Assembly (NCBI RefSeq): GCF_001412575.1
Contig: NZ_CP011834.1
Span: 2,604,001-2,668,000, forward strand
Source: Limnohabitans sp. 103DPR2
GTDB taxonomy: Bacteria; Pseudomonadota; Gammaproteobacteria; Burkholderiales; Burkholderiaceae_C
DNA: 64,000 bases
Direction: 5' to 3'
The number at the start of each line of letters is the position of its first letter. The first letter of the stretch is position 1. This document shows positions 9,145 to 18,221 of the stretch, one piece after another. Position numbers and translations under genes: made by a program. Below the pieces are notes generated by a model. That model saw only the letters and a list, made by a program, of their open reading frames with translations, was not told the DNA's origin and ran no database searches.

Positions 9145-10098
9145 TCAATCCGCTTTGATATTGCGTGATTGAATCAACTTGGCCCAACGCGCAAATTCAG
9201 AGGCCTGATACGCGGTGAACTGCTCAGGCGTGTTTGCCACAATCTCAAATCCCAACTCTAACAATTTAGGTTTCACAGCAGGATCATTTAATCCCGCCAC
9301 AATGGCTGCGTACAACTTGGCTTTGACATCGGCTGGAATGCCTTTGGGTGCCGCAATGGCCTGCCATGAATACACATTGGCCTCTTTAATGCCCAACTCT
9401 TCCAAAGAAGGCACTGCTGGCAACAAAGGTGAACGTTTGGCACTGGTAATAGACAGTGCGCGCAGTTTGCCAGCCAATATTTGCGGCATAGCAGTATTGA
9501 TGTTCATAAAAGAGCCATCCACTTGCGCCCCCAACAAATCGGTCATGACGGGGCCACCGCCTTTGTAGGGCACATGAATGCCCGTGGTGCCTGTTTGCTG
9601 CCAAAACAACTCTGCCGTGAGGTGATCGCTACTGCCATTGCCCGAAGAGGCCAAGGTGAACTTGTTAGGATTGGCCTTGTGAAAGGCAATCACATCGGCC
9701 ATCGATTTGTGCGGAGAACTGGCCGGTACCACCAAGACATTGGGCGCCTGAACCGCAATGGTGATGTAGTCAAAATCTTTCAGCGCGTCATAAGGCACCT
9801 TGGCTAGCAAATGCGGCGCAATGACAAAAGGTCCTAAAGATGACACAAACAAAGTGTGACCATCGGGTGCCGCCCGTGTGACAAAACCTGCGCCAATGGT
9901 GCCCGTTGCACCCGCTTTGTTGTCGATGATGAAGTTACCGCCTAGCTTTTCTTGCAGCTTCGGCGCCAAGGTCCGCGCTATCAAGTCGGTGGACCCACCA
10001 GGCGGGAAAGGTACCACCAAAGAAACTGTTTTATCGGGCCAGGCCATCGCGCCTGTGACACACAAAGCAGTCATCAACCCTGTCAATAATTTTTTCAT
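9145..10098 (-). CDS. Bug/TctC-family substrate-binding protein, likely co-transcribed with galactarate dehydratase
   Basis: 317 residues from the ATG at 10098, which has a good AAGGAGA ribosome site a few bases upstream; the longer frame from 10179 runs into garD. A signal peptide covers about residues 1-19 (MKKLLTGLMTALCVTGAMA). The family motifs KTVSLVVPFPPGGSTDLIAR and VPYKGGGPVMTDLLGAQVD are present. Only 17 bases separate it from the end of garD upstream, so both are probably on one transcript. That makes galactarate, glucarate or a uronate the best guess for ligand. No membrane partner genes are nearby. Confidence 0.88.
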   Translation of the reverse strand: MKKLLTGLMTALCVTGAMAWPDKTVSLVVPFPPGGSTDLIARTLAPKLQEKLGGNFIIDNKAGATGTIGAGFVTRAAPDGHTLFVSSLGPFVIAPHLLAKVPYDALKDFDYITIAVQAPNVLVVPASSPHKSMADVIAFHKANPNKFTLASSGNGSSDHLTAELFWQQTGTTGIHVPYKGGGPVMTDLLGAQVDGSFMNINTAMPQILAGKLRALSITSAKRSPLLPAVPSLEELGIKEANVYSWQAIAAPKGIPADVKAKLYAAIVAGLNDPAVKPKLLELGFEIVANTPEQFTAYQASEFARWAKLIQSRNIKAD

Positions 10099-10115
10099 TG
10101 TCGTCTCCTTCTGAA

Positions 10116-11693
10116 TTAGGTAATGGGGGCTGGATTGAAGAGCACCAAGGCGTTGTGCAACTTCCAATGCTCGGCCCATGTTTTGCGACCACTGGCCACA
10201 TCGAGCAGTAGCTTGAACAGCTCCCAGCCGCCCTCTTCAATGCTGATGTCGCCATCGGCCACACGGCCCGCATTTAAATCCATGAGGTCGTGCCAGCGCT
10301 TGGCCAAGTCTGTGCGTGTGGCAACTTTGACCACAGGGCAAGCCTGCAAGCCATATGGCGTACCGCGTCCGGTGGTGAACACATGGACGTTCATACCCGC
10401 CGCCAACTGAAGCGTTCCGCAAATGAAATCACTGGCAGGCGTTGCCGCAAAGACCAAGCCCTTTTGATGAGGTTTGAGCTTCTCGCCAGGTGACAAAACA
10501 TGCTGAATGGGCAAGCTGCCACTCTTCACAATCGAGCCCATGGCTTTTTCAACAATGTTGGACAAGCCGCCCGCTTTGTTGCCAGGCGTTGTGTTGGCGC
10601 TGCGATCGGCTTGGCCACGCTCTAGATAGCGGTCGTACCAATCGAGTTCTCGCACAATGCTTTGTGCCACTTCTGTTGTTTTGGCTCGCGAAGTCAACTG
10701 CTCTACCGCATCGCGTACCTCAGTGTTTTCGCTGAACATGATGGTGGCACCTGCTCGCACCAACAAATCAGCAGCAAAGCCGACGATGGGGTTGGCGGTC
10801 ACGCCCGAAAAGGCATCACTGCCGCCGCATTGCACACCCACCACCAATTCGCTGGCGGGTACGGTTTCACGGCGTCGGGCATTGAGGCGTTCTAAGTGTG
10901 GCTTGGCGCCCTCTGTGATGTGTTGCAACATCGACATGAAGCCAACGTGTTGATCATCTTGGAGGCAAATGGTATCGGGCCCATCTGATTTAGTGCGCTC
11001 ATCAACCAGCGGAAAACTGCCTGGAGGCAAAAGGCGCTGTGGTGGTAACTTTTCACAACCCAGGCTGATGACAAACACTTCATTGCCAAAATTGGGATTG
11101 AGGCTGATGTTGCGCAAAGTGCGAATAGGGATCACTGCATCTGGTGCATCGATGGCCACACCGCAACCGTAGGTGTGCTCAATGCCCACCACGTCTTCGA
11201 CGTTGGGGTACAAAGGCAACAATTCTTCTTTGATTTTTTGCACGGCCAGGGACACCACACCTGCCACACACTGCACGGTGGTGGTGACGGCCAAGATGTT
11301 GCGTGTCCCCACAGAGCCGTCTGCATTGCGAAAGCCCTCGAAGGTGTATCCCGTTAATGGCTCTAAGGAAGGCTGCGGCGCTGAGGCCATGGGCAAATTT
11401 TGGAAGTCTCTTGCAGCAGGCATGTCAAGCAAACGCTCGTGCACCCAGCTGCCAGCAGGAATGTCGACTTTGGCGATACCCACATTGACGTTGTATCGCA
11501 GCACAGCTTGACCCGCCGCAATATCGACCAAGGCAACTTTGTGACCTTGGGGTATGGCATTCAGCAATACCAACGCATCGGTACTCAGGCCCTTTTGAAC
11601 CTGATCGCCCGCCTTCAAACCACCCGCTGTGACAACAATGGCAACGTTATCGGCGGGGTGCATGGCAATGGTGGGATGCAGCGTGGTGGTCAC
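10116..11693 (-). CDS. garD: Galactarate dehydratase (UxaA/GarD family)
   Basis: Dehydrates galactarate (meso-galactaric acid) to 5-dehydro-4-deoxy-D-glucarate in the cytoplasm. Family motifs include [20 protein letters not shown] near the N-terminus (SAF-like domain), [16 protein letters not shown], and [17 protein letters not shown] in the main domain. The GTG at 11693 gives 525 residues, close to E. coli GarD (523). The frame extends to another GTG at 11741, but that would place a palindromic operator (11707-11721) inside the gene. Altronate dehydratase is the main alternative; the partner genes gudD, garL and udh favour galactarate. It is divergent from the gntR gene. Confidence 0.82.
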   Translation of the reverse strand: MTTTLHPTIAMHPADNVAIVVTAGGLKAGDQVQKGLSTDALVLLNAIPQGHKVALVDIAAGQAVLRYNVNVGIAKVDIPAGSWVHERLLDMPAARDFQNLPMASAPQPSLEPLTGYTFEGFRNADGSVGTRNILAVTTTVQCVAGVVSLAVQKIKEELLPLYPNVEDVVGIEHTYGCGVAIDAPDAVIPIRTLRNISLNPNFGNEVFVISLGCEKLPPQRLLPPGSFPLVDERTKSDGPDTICLQDDQHVGFMSMLQHITEGAKPHLERLNARRRETVPASELVVGVQCGGSDAFSGVTANPIVGFAADLLVRAGATIMFSENTEVRDAVEQLTSRAKTTEVAQSIVRELDWYDRYLERGQADRSANTTPGNKAGGLSNIVEKAMGSIVKSGSLPIQHVLSPGEKLKPHQKGLVFAATPASDFICGTLQLAAGMNVHVFTTGRGTPYGLQACPVVKVATRTDLAKRWHDLMDLNAGRVADGDISIEEGGWELFKLLLDVASGRKTWAEHWKLHNALVLFNPAPIT

Positions 11694-11706
11694 AGGGTAA
11701 ATATTA

Positions 11707-11721
11707 ACTTGTCGTACAAGT
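11707..11721. promoter_or_regulatory. Candidate GntR/FCD operator in the garD-gntR divergent region
   Basis: A perfect inverted repeat, ACTTGT-CGT-ACAAGT. Its core TTGTCGTACAA fits the short TnGTnnnACnA pattern known for FadR/FCD-type GntR regulators. It lies 14 bases before the chosen garD start and 46 bases before the regulator gene, so one dimer could control both directions. Confidence 0.65.
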
Positions 11722-11766
11722 AGAATTATGTAATCCTTCACGCTAATTAGACTCCGTACTTACCCG

Positions 11767-12504
11767 ATGACCTTCACAATCGCCACCTTAGAAGAGCCTC
11801 GCAAAGCACGCAGCCTTGGCCTAGATCTGGTTGACAAACTCACAGCAGACATGCGAATGGGTCGCCTTCAAGCAGGCGAAAAATTACCCAGTGAGGCAGA
11901 AATCATGAAGCAGTTTGGCGTCAGCCGAACAGTGGTGCGTGAAGCCTTGTCCAAGCTTCAAGCCGCACAGTTGGTTGAAACCCGTCACGGCATTGGTACA
12001 TTTGTCTTGCCACAAAACAGCGCGCCAGCATTTCAAATTAGCCCACATCAACTTGGCACTTTGCATGAAGTGATTGCCTTGCTAGAGTTCCGTATCAGCA
12101 TTGAAACAGAGGCTTCTGCTTTGGCCGCTCAGAGGCGAAATGCTGAAAATTTGGCAGCAATGCAAGATGCCATGGAGGCATTTGCCAATGCCATTGAAGC
12201 GGGCCGTGATGCTGTCCAGGCCGATTTCAGATTTCACCAAGAAATTGCGCACGCTACGCACAACAAACATTTTCAAGACCTGATGCACTCCCTTGGAACA
12301 GGTGCCATTCCACGCGGTAGGTTGCAAAATACTTTGCCCGTAGACGCCAATCGTCTGGCCTACTTGCGACGTGTGCATCAAGAGCACGATAGCATTTTCA
12401 ACGCTATTGCGGCGCAAGACCCAGAAGCAGCCCGCGCCGCCATGCGTACACATTTGTCTAACAGCCGCGATCGCTTGAAGAAAAGTGCGCGACTGTCAAA
12501 CTGA
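11767..12504 (+). CDS. GntR-family regulator with FCD ligand domain (aldarate regulon)
   Basis: A 245-residue regulator. The N-terminal winged helix-turn-helix covers about residues 18-82 (GEKLPSEAEIMKQFGVSRT, VVREALSKLQAAQLVETRHGIGTF). The C-terminal all-helical FCD domain (about 95-235) carries spaced His and Asp residues (DFRFHQEIAHATHN, RRVHQEHDSIFNAI) that usually bind a metal and a carboxylate ligand. Its position between garD and gudD, with matching operator words on both sides (11707 and 12553), suggests a repressor of aldarate breakdown relieved by a sugar acid. That role is inferred. Confidence 0.87.
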   Translation: MTFTIATLEEPRKARSLGLDLVDKLTADMRMGRLQAGEKLPSEAEIMKQFGVSRTVVREALSKLQAAQLVETRHGIGTFVLPQNSAPAFQISPHQLGTLHEVIALLEFRISIETEASALAAQRRNAENLAAMQDAMEAFANAIEAGRDAVQADFRFHQEIAHATHNKHFQDLMHSLGTGAIPRGRLQNTLPVDANRLAYLRRVHQEHDSIFNAIAAQDPEAARAAMRTHLSNSRDRLKKSARLSN

Positions 12505-12550
12505 ACATCTGCCCCATTCAGGGTTTTGCCGATTTCGAATCAACGATGCA

Positions 12551-12567
12551 AGTTGTACGATGACTTA
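12551..12567. promoter_or_regulatory. Second candidate operator, upstream of glucarate dehydratase
   Basis: AGTTGTACGATGACTT lies about 20 bases before gudD. It contains TTGTACGA (12553-12560), the same 8-base word found in reverse complement in the operator at 11707-11721. Its second half-site is imperfect, so it may be a weaker site. Confidence 0.4.
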
Positions 12568-12586
12568 AAGTGGAATTTTTTGCACC

Positions 12587-13924
12587 ATGACACACGCCAA
12601 ACTCACACCCACCATCACCCAGTTACGCGTCATCCCCGTGGCGGGTCGAGACAGCATGTTGTTGAATCTCAGTGGCGCCCACGGACCTTTCTTCACACGC
12701 AACATCCTGATACTGACAGACTCCAGCGGTAACACTGGCATTGGCGAAGTGCCAGGCGGAGAAAAGATTCGCAAAACACTTGAAGACGCTCGCCCTTGGG
12801 TAGAAGGCCAAAGCATTGGCAATGCCAAAAACTTACTCAACAACCTTCAACAAAAATTTGCAGACCGCGATGCCGGTGGCCGCGGCAACCAAACCTTTGA
12901 CTTGCGGGTCGCCATCCACGCTGTCACAGCCATTGAAAGCGCCTTGCTAGATTTGCTAGGCCAACATTTAGGGGTGCCTGTGGCCGCTTTGCTAGGCGAA
13001 GGCCAGCAACGCTCGCAAGTTCAAGTTTTGGGCTATTTGTTCTACATTGCCGATCGCCACAAAACCGACCTGCCCTACAACAGCGAGCCCGATGCCAACA
13101 ACGACTGGCAACGCCTGCGCCACGAAGCTGCCCTGACGCCAGAGGCCATTGTGCGTTTGGCACAAGCTGCACAAGATCGTTATGGCTTTCAAGACTTCAA
13201 ACTCAAAGGAGGCGCGATTCGCGCTGAAGAAGAAGTCCAAGCCATTGTGGCCTTGCATGAAACCTTCCCCGATGCGCGCATCACGCTCGACCCCAACGGG
13301 GGGTGGTTGCTCAAAGACGCCATCCGTTTGCTGCGCGATCATCGCAACACCATGGCCTATGCCGAAGATCCTTGCGGTGCCGAAGGTGTGTTCTCAGGTC
13401 GCGAAGTGATGGCCGAATTCAAACGCGCCACAGGCTTGCCCACGGCCACCAACATGGTGGCCACCGACTGGCGCGAAATGGCACACAGCATTCAATTGCA
13501 GTCTGTTGACATCCCCTTGGCCGACCCCCACTTCTGGACCCTACAAGGCTCGGTGCGTGTGGCGCAGTTGTGTCAAATGTACGACCTCACATGGGGCTCG
13601 CATTCCAACAACCACTTTGATGTGTCATTGGCCATGTTCACGCACTGCGCGGCGGCCGCACCCGGCAAAGTGACCGCCATTGACACGCATTGGATTTGGC
13701 AAGATGGCCAGTACCTCACACAAGAGCCGCTGCAAATTAAAGGCGGGATGATTGATGTGCCCACAGCGCCGGGCTTGGGCGTCAAGCTCAACATGGATGC
13801 TGTGGAGGCGGCTCATCAACTTTATTTGCAGCACGGCTTGGGCGCGCGCAACGATGCCATGGCCATGCAATACCTCATTCCCGGCTGGACCTTCAATCCC
13901 AAAATGCCAGCCATGGTTCGATAA
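12587..13924 (+). CDS. gudD: Glucarate dehydratase (enolase superfamily)
   Basis: 445 residues, almost exactly the length of E. coli GudD. It dehydrates D-glucarate (and usually L-idarate) to 5-dehydro-4-deoxy-D-glucarate. The enolase-superfamily catalytic set is in register: Lys205 and Lys207 in FKLKGG, metal ligands Asp235 (LDPNGG), Glu260 (AEDP) and Asn289 (ATNM), and the general base His339 in GSHSNNHFD. The start ATG at 12587 follows an 82-base gap after gntR that holds a candidate operator and probably its own promoter. Downstream genes garL, udh and a sugar kinase run in the same direction. Confidence 0.92.
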   Translation: MTHAKLTPTITQLRVIPVAGRDSMLLNLSGAHGPFFTRNILILTDSSGNTGIGEVPGGEKIRKTLEDARPWVEGQSIGNAKNLLNNLQQKFADRDAGGRGNQTFDLRVAIHAVTAIESALLDLLGQHLGVPVAALLGEGQQRSQVQVLGYLFYIADRHKTDLPYNSEPDANNDWQRLRHEAALTPEAIVRLAQAAQDRYGFQDFKLKGGAIRAEEEVQAIVALHETFPDARITLDPNGGWLLKDAIRLLRDHRNTMAYAEDPCGAEGVFSGREVMAEFKRATGLPTATNMVATDWREMAHSIQLQSVDIPLADPHFWTLQGSVRVAQLCQMYDLTWGSHSNNHFDVSLAMFTHCAAAAPGKVTAIDTHWIWQDGQYLTQEPLQIKGGMIDVPTAPGLGVKLNMDAVEAAHQLYLQHGLGARNDAMAMQYLIPGWTFNPKMPAMVR

Positions 13925-13956
13925 ATCATTTTTGCAAACTCTCAACAGTCCACACC

Positions 13957-14721
13957 ATGCAAAGCATTCACAACAACTTCAAGCACGCCATTCAAAACGG
14001 TCAAAAACAAATTGGCCTGTGGTCACATTTGTGCAGCCCTATCAGCATTGAAATCTTGGCCCATTGCGGCTACGACTGGCTGCTGCTGGACATGGAACAT
14101 TCGCCCAACGACCTCAGCGAAATTTTGGCGCAACTGCAAGCCATGAAAGGCGGCACAGCCACGCCCATCGTGCGCCCCCCTTGGAACGACATGGTGACCT
14201 TCAAACGCCTGCTCGACATCGGCGTTCAAAACTTGCTGGTACCCTACATTCAAACCGCGCAAGAAGCGCGCGATGCGGTCTCTTACACGCGCTATCCACC
14301 GCAGGGTGTTCGCGGTTATGCAGGCGCGCCACGCGCCAGCAACTACGGCCGCGTGAAAGATTACGCCAAGCTCAATGGCAATGAACTCTGCTTGTTGCTG
14401 CAAGTCGAAACACTGCAAGGTTTGGACAACTTAGAAGACATTGCCAACGTAGAAGGTGTCGATGGTGTCTTCATTGGCCCCGGTGACTTGTCCGCAGCCT
14501 TGGGCCATTTGGGCAACCCAAAGCACCCTGACGTGTTGAAGGTGATTGACCAAGCCATTGCACGCATCAAATCCTGCGGCAAAGCGGCTGGTATCCTCAC
14601 GGGTGATGTGACCTTGGCTCAACATTATGTGGCGCAAGGCTGCATGTTTGTCGCGGTGGGCGCCGATCAAAACGTGCTGCGTGACAGTGCGACTGCCTTG
14701 GCGCAAAGCTTCAAAGACTGA
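13957..14721 (+). CDS. garL: HpcH/HpaI-family aldolase, likely 5-keto-4-deoxy-D-glucarate aldolase
   Basis: 254 residues of the class II pyruvate aldolase family (GarL, HpaI, RhmA). Visible features are GLWSHLCSP, LLLDMEHSPND (metal/acid-base region), RPPWND, and the C-terminal VFIGPGDLSAALGH metal-binding stretch. GarL cleaves the product of GarD and GudD to pyruvate and tartronate semialdehyde. RhmA/YfaU-type aldolases are the main alternative, and the gudD neighbour 32 bases upstream favours GarL. It probably shares a transcript with gudD and udh. Confidence 0.8.
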   Translation: MQSIHNNFKHAIQNGQKQIGLWSHLCSPISIEILAHCGYDWLLLDMEHSPNDLSEILAQLQAMKGGTATPIVRPPWNDMVTFKRLLDIGVQNLLVPYIQTAQEARDAVSYTRYPPQGVRGYAGAPRASNYGRVKDYAKLNGNELCLLLQVETLQGLDNLEDIANVEGVDGVFIGPGDLSAALGHLGNPKHPDVLKVIDQAIARIKSCGKAAGILTGDVTLAQHYVAQGCMFVAVGADQNVLRDSATALAQSFKD

Positions 14722-14746
14722 TCACTTCCATTTCAAAAACGTCATC

Positions 14747-15571
14747 ATGCTCAAGCCCAAAGCTTCCCCACTCACTTTTCCAAGATTGTTGCTGACAGGT
14801 GCCGCGGGGCAATTGGGCCAAGAAATGCGGCCACGCCTCAAAGCTTATTGCGATGTACTGCGTGTCAGCGATCAAAAAAATCTGGGCGCGGCGCAACTTG
14901 GCGAAGAAGTGCAAATCACCAATCTGGCCAATGCATCCGACATGCAAAGCTTGCTCACAGGCGTTGATGCTGTTGTGCATTTAGGCGGCATCTCCACCGA
15001 GCAAGCCTGGGAACCCATTTTGGCCAGCAACATTGTGGGCATGGTGAACTTGTACGAAGCCGCACGTCTTCAAGGTACAAAGCGCATTGTCTTTGCCAGC
15101 TCCAACCACGTCACAGGCTTTTACCAGCAAGACGAAGTCATTGACACCAAGATGCCACCCAAGCCCGATGGTTTTTATGGCTTGTCCAAAGCCTTTGGCG
15201 AAGACTTGGCCGAAATGTATTGGGCCCGGTGGGGCATCGAAACCGTCAGCATCCGAATTGGCTCTGCACTCCCCGCCCCCAAAGACCGCCGCATGTTGTC
15301 CACATGGATCAGCTTTGACGACCTGGAGCGTTTGGTCGTAGCGGCGCTCACGGCCCCCATCGTGGGCCACACCATCATCTTTGGCATGTCCGACAACCAA
15401 ACCTCTTGGTGGGACAACACCCATGCCAAACACATTGGTTACCGTCCGCTGGATTCATCCGATGTGTTCAGGCACGAAGTGGAAGCAAGACAGCCACACA
15501 TCGATCGACATGACAAGGCCGCTTTGTACCAAGGCGGAGCCTTTGTCAAAGTCGCACCCCACGGCGAGTGA
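14747..15571 (+). CDS. udh: Uronate dehydrogenase (NAD-dependent epimerase/SDR fold)
   Basis: 274 residues from the ATG at 14747; the frame runs back to 14627 but that part overlaps the aldolase gene. The NAD motif TGAAGQLG is at 17-24, with VVHLGGISTEQAWEPILASN and SSNHVTGFY typical of uronate dehydrogenases, and the catalytic pair Tyr144/Lys148 in FYGLSKAFGEDL. The enzyme oxidises D-glucuronate or D-galacturonate to the aldarolactone, feeding GudD and GarD. No lactonase or galactarolactone isomerase is in the window. It starts 25 bases after the aldolase gene. Confidence 0.85.
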   Translation: MLKPKASPLTFPRLLLTGAAGQLGQEMRPRLKAYCDVLRVSDQKNLGAAQLGEEVQITNLANASDMQSLLTGVDAVVHLGGISTEQAWEPILASNIVGMVNLYEAARLQGTKRIVFASSNHVTGFYQQDEVIDTKMPPKPDGFYGLSKAFGEDLAEMYWARWGIETVSIRIGSALPAPKDRRMLSTWISFDDLERLVVAALTAPIVGHTIIFGMSDNQTSWWDNTHAKHIGYRPLDSSDVFRHEVEARQPHIDRHDKAALYQGGAFVKVAPHGE

Positions 15572-15581
15572 CGGCTGAAAG

Positions 15582-16541
15582 ATGGAAGTGCGCAAACCCC
15601 TTCAATTCATCGCCATTGGCGAATGCATGTTGGAAGTTCAAGCCAATGGCTTTGGACCTTGCGTGTTGTCTTATGGCGGCGACACCTTCAACACGTCGGT
15701 CTACTTACGCCGCTGCGCATCCTCCAAAGCCATTGAAGTCAGTTATGCCACAGGCTTAGGTGTTGATCCGCTCAGCCAACAACTGAAGAAGGCATGGACA
15801 GCCTTGGGCCTCAACCTCAATGCCATTCAATCAATTGACGGCAAGTTGCCAGGCATGTACCTGATTGAAACGGACGACCATGGTGAACGCAGTTTTCACT
15901 TTTGGCGAGAAAGCAGCGCCGCTCGCGCTTACTTTCAAGCACCCGAAACTGACTTGGAAAAAAACGCGCTCAACTATGACTGCATTTACTTCAGTGGCAT
16001 CTCGTTGGCCATTCTGGACGATGCTTCTCGCAAGCGGCTTTTCAGCATGCTGCAAAAAGTTCGCGCTTTAGGCTGTCGTGTGGTGTTTGACAACAACTTC
16101 AGGCCTAAGCTTTGGCCCAGCCTGCAAGTGGCCCAGCAGGTTTACCTTGAAGCGTTGAACGTTTGCCATACCGCCATGCTCACCTTGGACGACCACCAAG
16201 CGGTCTTTGGTCATGTCAATTTAGACGATGCCTTGCGCCATGCACAGGCACTCGAAGTGCCAGAGTTGGTGATCAAGCGCGGCGCAGACAGCACCTTGGT
16301 TCGTGAGACGCCAGACGCCCCTTGGCAAAGCATCGCCACCGAACGGGTTGAACGCGTGATCGACACCACCGCTGCTGGGGATTCATTTGCCGCAGGCTTT
16401 TTGAGCCGCCGCCTCATTGGAGAAAGCGCCCTTTTATCGGCAGAATTTGGCAACAAAGTGGCCGCAAGGGTCATTCAGCATCGCGGCGCCCTGATTCCCC
16501 TTGAGGCCATACAAGACCTCATTTCTCCTCCGGTCTATTGA
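15582..16541 (+). CDS. kdgK: PfkB-family sugar kinase, likely 2-dehydro-3-deoxygluconokinase
   Basis: 319 residues of the ribokinase family. It shows IGECMLEV near the N-terminus, GGDTFNTSVYL, PGMYLIETDDHGERSF (a KdgK-like stretch), and the catalytic anion hole DTTAAGDSFAAGF with Asp267. Sequence favours phosphorylation of 2-keto-3-deoxygluconate. It is 10 bases from udh and so co-transcribed, yet KDG is not an intermediate of the oxidative udh-gudD-garL route. Either a second uronate or aldonate route feeds it from elsewhere, or the substrate differs. No KDPG aldolase is present here. Confidence 0.75.
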   Translation: MEVRKPLQFIAIGECMLEVQANGFGPCVLSYGGDTFNTSVYLRRCASSKAIEVSYATGLGVDPLSQQLKKAWTALGLNLNAIQSIDGKLPGMYLIETDDHGERSFHFWRESSAARAYFQAPETDLEKNALNYDCIYFSGISLAILDDASRKRLFSMLQKVRALGCRVVFDNNFRPKLWPSLQVAQQVYLEALNVCHTAMLTLDDHQAVFGHVNLDDALRHAQALEVPELVIKRGADSTLVRETPDAPWQSIATERVERVIDTTAAGDSFAAGFLSRRLIGESALLSAEFGNKVAARVIQHRGALIPLEAIQDLISPPVY

Positions 16542-16572
16542 TAAATATCAATAAAATCAATAAGTTATATAT

Positions 16573-16599
16573 TTAGCACTCTTCGCAAGAGAGTGCTAA
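16573..16599. promoter_or_regulatory. CIRCE element (HrcA operator) upstream of rpoH
   Basis: Arms TTAGCACTC (16573-16581) and GAGTGCTAA (16591-16599) are separated by nine bases, an exact match to the CIRCE consensus. A possible -10 (TATATT, 16568-16573) abuts the left arm, which places the operator at the likely transcription start. Confidence 0.93.
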
Positions 16600-16630
16600 A
16601 ATCCGGTCTATTATGGATAGGAGTTCTGGA

Positions 16631-17575
16631 ATGACACACCTGACTGGATCCCCCGACACAGCACTGGCCCTGAAGAACCCATGGGCCGTCGTGCCTTCAT
16701 TGGGGCACCTTGATGCGTACATCTCTGCGGTCAACCGCATGCCTATGCTCACCCCCGAGCAGGAGCAAGAGTTTGCGCGCAAACTGAAAAACGAAAACGA
16801 CATCGAAGCCGCCAGTAAGTTGGTGCTCTCGCACCTGCGCGTGGTGGTTTCTGTGGCACGTCAGTACTTGGGCTACGGCCTACCCCATGCCGACCTGATT
16901 CAAGAAGGCAACATCGGTTTGATGAAAGCCGTCAAACGTTTCGACCCCGATCAGGGCGTGCGCTTGGTGAGCTACGCCATGCACTGGATCAAGGCTGAAA
17001 TTCACGAGTACATCTTGAAGAACTGGCGCATGGTCAAGGTGGCCACCACCAAGGCACAGCGCAAATTGTTTTTCAACTTGCGCTCCATGAAGCAAGGCCT
17101 CAAAGCCGAAGCCGATGAAGCCACAGGCACGCACCGCGACACCCTCACCTCTGCGCAAATTGACAGCATGGCCAAAGACCTGAATGTCAAACGCGAAGAA
17201 GTGATGGAAATGGAAACACGCATGTCAGGCGGCGATGTGCTGCTCGACCCCGCACCATCAGATGATGGCGAAGTGGCCTACGGTCCCATCGCTTACTTGG
17301 CCGATGCACACCACGAACCCACCGCCATGATTGAAGCGCACCAGCGCGACATGATGGCCAGCGATGGCATTGCCACTGCTTTGGCGTCCCTTGACGAACG
17401 CAGCCGCAGAATTGTGGAAGAGCGTTGGCTCAAAGTGAACGACGATGGCTCAGGTGGCATGACACTGCACGACTTGGCCGATGAGTTTGGCGTGAGTGCC
17501 GAGCGCATTCGCCAAATTGAAGTGGCGGCCATGAAGAAGATGAAGGCAGCTTTGACGGAATACGCTGAAGCTTAA
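16631..17575 (+). CDS. rpoH: Heat-shock sigma factor sigma-32
   Basis: 314 residues from the ATG at 16631, which has AGGAG seven bases upstream; an ATG at 16613 in frame lacks this spacing. Sigma-70 regions are in order: region 1.2/2 with SHLRVVVSVARQYLGYGLPHADLIQEGNIGL-type core binding and VSYAMHWIKAEIHEYI for -10 recognition, the RpoH box QRKLFFNLR at about 143-151, and region 4 with SAERIRQIEVAAMKKM for -35 recognition. It directs RNA polymerase to heat-shock promoters. The CIRCE element upstream implies added control by HrcA. A strong bidirectional terminator follows. Confidence 0.95.
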   Translation: MTHLTGSPDTALALKNPWAVVPSLGHLDAYISAVNRMPMLTPEQEQEFARKLKNENDIEAASKLVLSHLRVVVSVARQYLGYGLPHADLIQEGNIGLMKAVKRFDPDQGVRLVSYAMHWIKAEIHEYILKNWRMVKVATTKAQRKLFFNLRSMKQGLKAEADEATGTHRDTLTSAQIDSMAKDLNVKREEVMEMETRMSGGDVLLDPAPSDDGEVAYGPIAYLADAHHEPTAMIEAHQRDMMASDGIATALASLDERSRRIVEERWLKVNDDGSGGMTLHDLADEFGVSAERIRQIEVAAMKKMKAALTEYAEA

Positions 17576-17596
17576 ACAGCTGCAATCAGCAGGTTA

Positions 17597-17627
17597 AAAA
17601 AAGAGGGCCTAGGCCCTCTTTTTTATT
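17597..17627. terminator. Bidirectional terminator between rpoH and the SCO gene
   Basis: A perfect 20-base palindrome, AAGAGGGCCT/AGGCCCTCTT (17601-17620), is flanked by an A-run on the left and a T-run on the right, so it can stop transcription from both convergent genes. Its right flank reaches the last codons of the SCO gene. Confidence 0.9.
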
Positions 17628-18207
17628 TAAGCAACCACTTGAAATCTTCGGCCAACACCTTGGCGCCAGAGCCATAACGGTTGAACAAGCGAACACGGCC
17701 TTGCGTGTCAAACGCATAGCTCCCCGCAGAGTGGTCCATGGTGTAGCTGGTGGGTGTTTTGCCTTCTACCCGTTTGAAGTAAATCTTGAATTCTTTGGCA
17801 ATGGCTGGCAATTGCTCTGGCGTGGGCCTGAGCGCCACAAAGCTAGGGTCAAAGTTTTCAACATAGGCCTTGAGCAATTCGGTGGTGTCACGCTCTGGAT
17901 CGACCGTGACAAACACGGCTTGCAACTTATCACCATCAGCACCCAGCAAACGTTTCACATCGCTCAGCTCTTGCATGGTGGTGGGACACACATCCGGGCA
18001 TTGTGTGTAGCCAAAGAAGACCACCACAACCTTGCCGGCAAAATCTTTAAGAGTGCGTGCTTGACCATTCTGATCGGTGAGGTTCAACTCTTTGGCGTAG
18101 TCTGCACCTGTGATGTCAACGCCATGGAAGGACATTTTTTGCTCATTGCAAGCACCCAAGCTTAGAACCAAAGCAAGGCTTGTCAATAGTTTGGTCATCA
18201 TGCTCAT
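17623..18207 (-). CDS. SCO1/SenC-family copper chaperone lipoprotein
   Basis: 194 residues from the ATG at 18207, preceded by GGAG nine bases upstream; the long frame to 18423 only extends antisense-like sequence over ctaA. The N-terminus is a lipoprotein signal with lipobox LGAC. The thioredoxin fold carries the copper motif CPDVC in FFGYTQCPDVCPTTM and a downstream His in YTMDHSAGS. SCO proteins deliver copper to the CuA centre of cytochrome oxidase. It sits 14 bases after ctaA, as expected for an oxidase assembly operon. Confidence 0.9.
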   Translation of the reverse strand: MSMMTKLLTSLALVLSLGACNEQKMSFHGVDITGADYAKELNLTDQNGQARTLKDFAGKVVVVFFGYTQCPDVCPTTMQELSDVKRLLGADGDKLQAVFVTVDPERDTTELLKAYVENFDPSFVALRPTPEQLPAIAKEFKIYFKRVEGKTPTSYTMDHSAGSYAFDTQGRVRLFNRYGSGAKVLAEDFKWLLK

Positions 18208-18221
18208 CTTGTAACTCTCCA

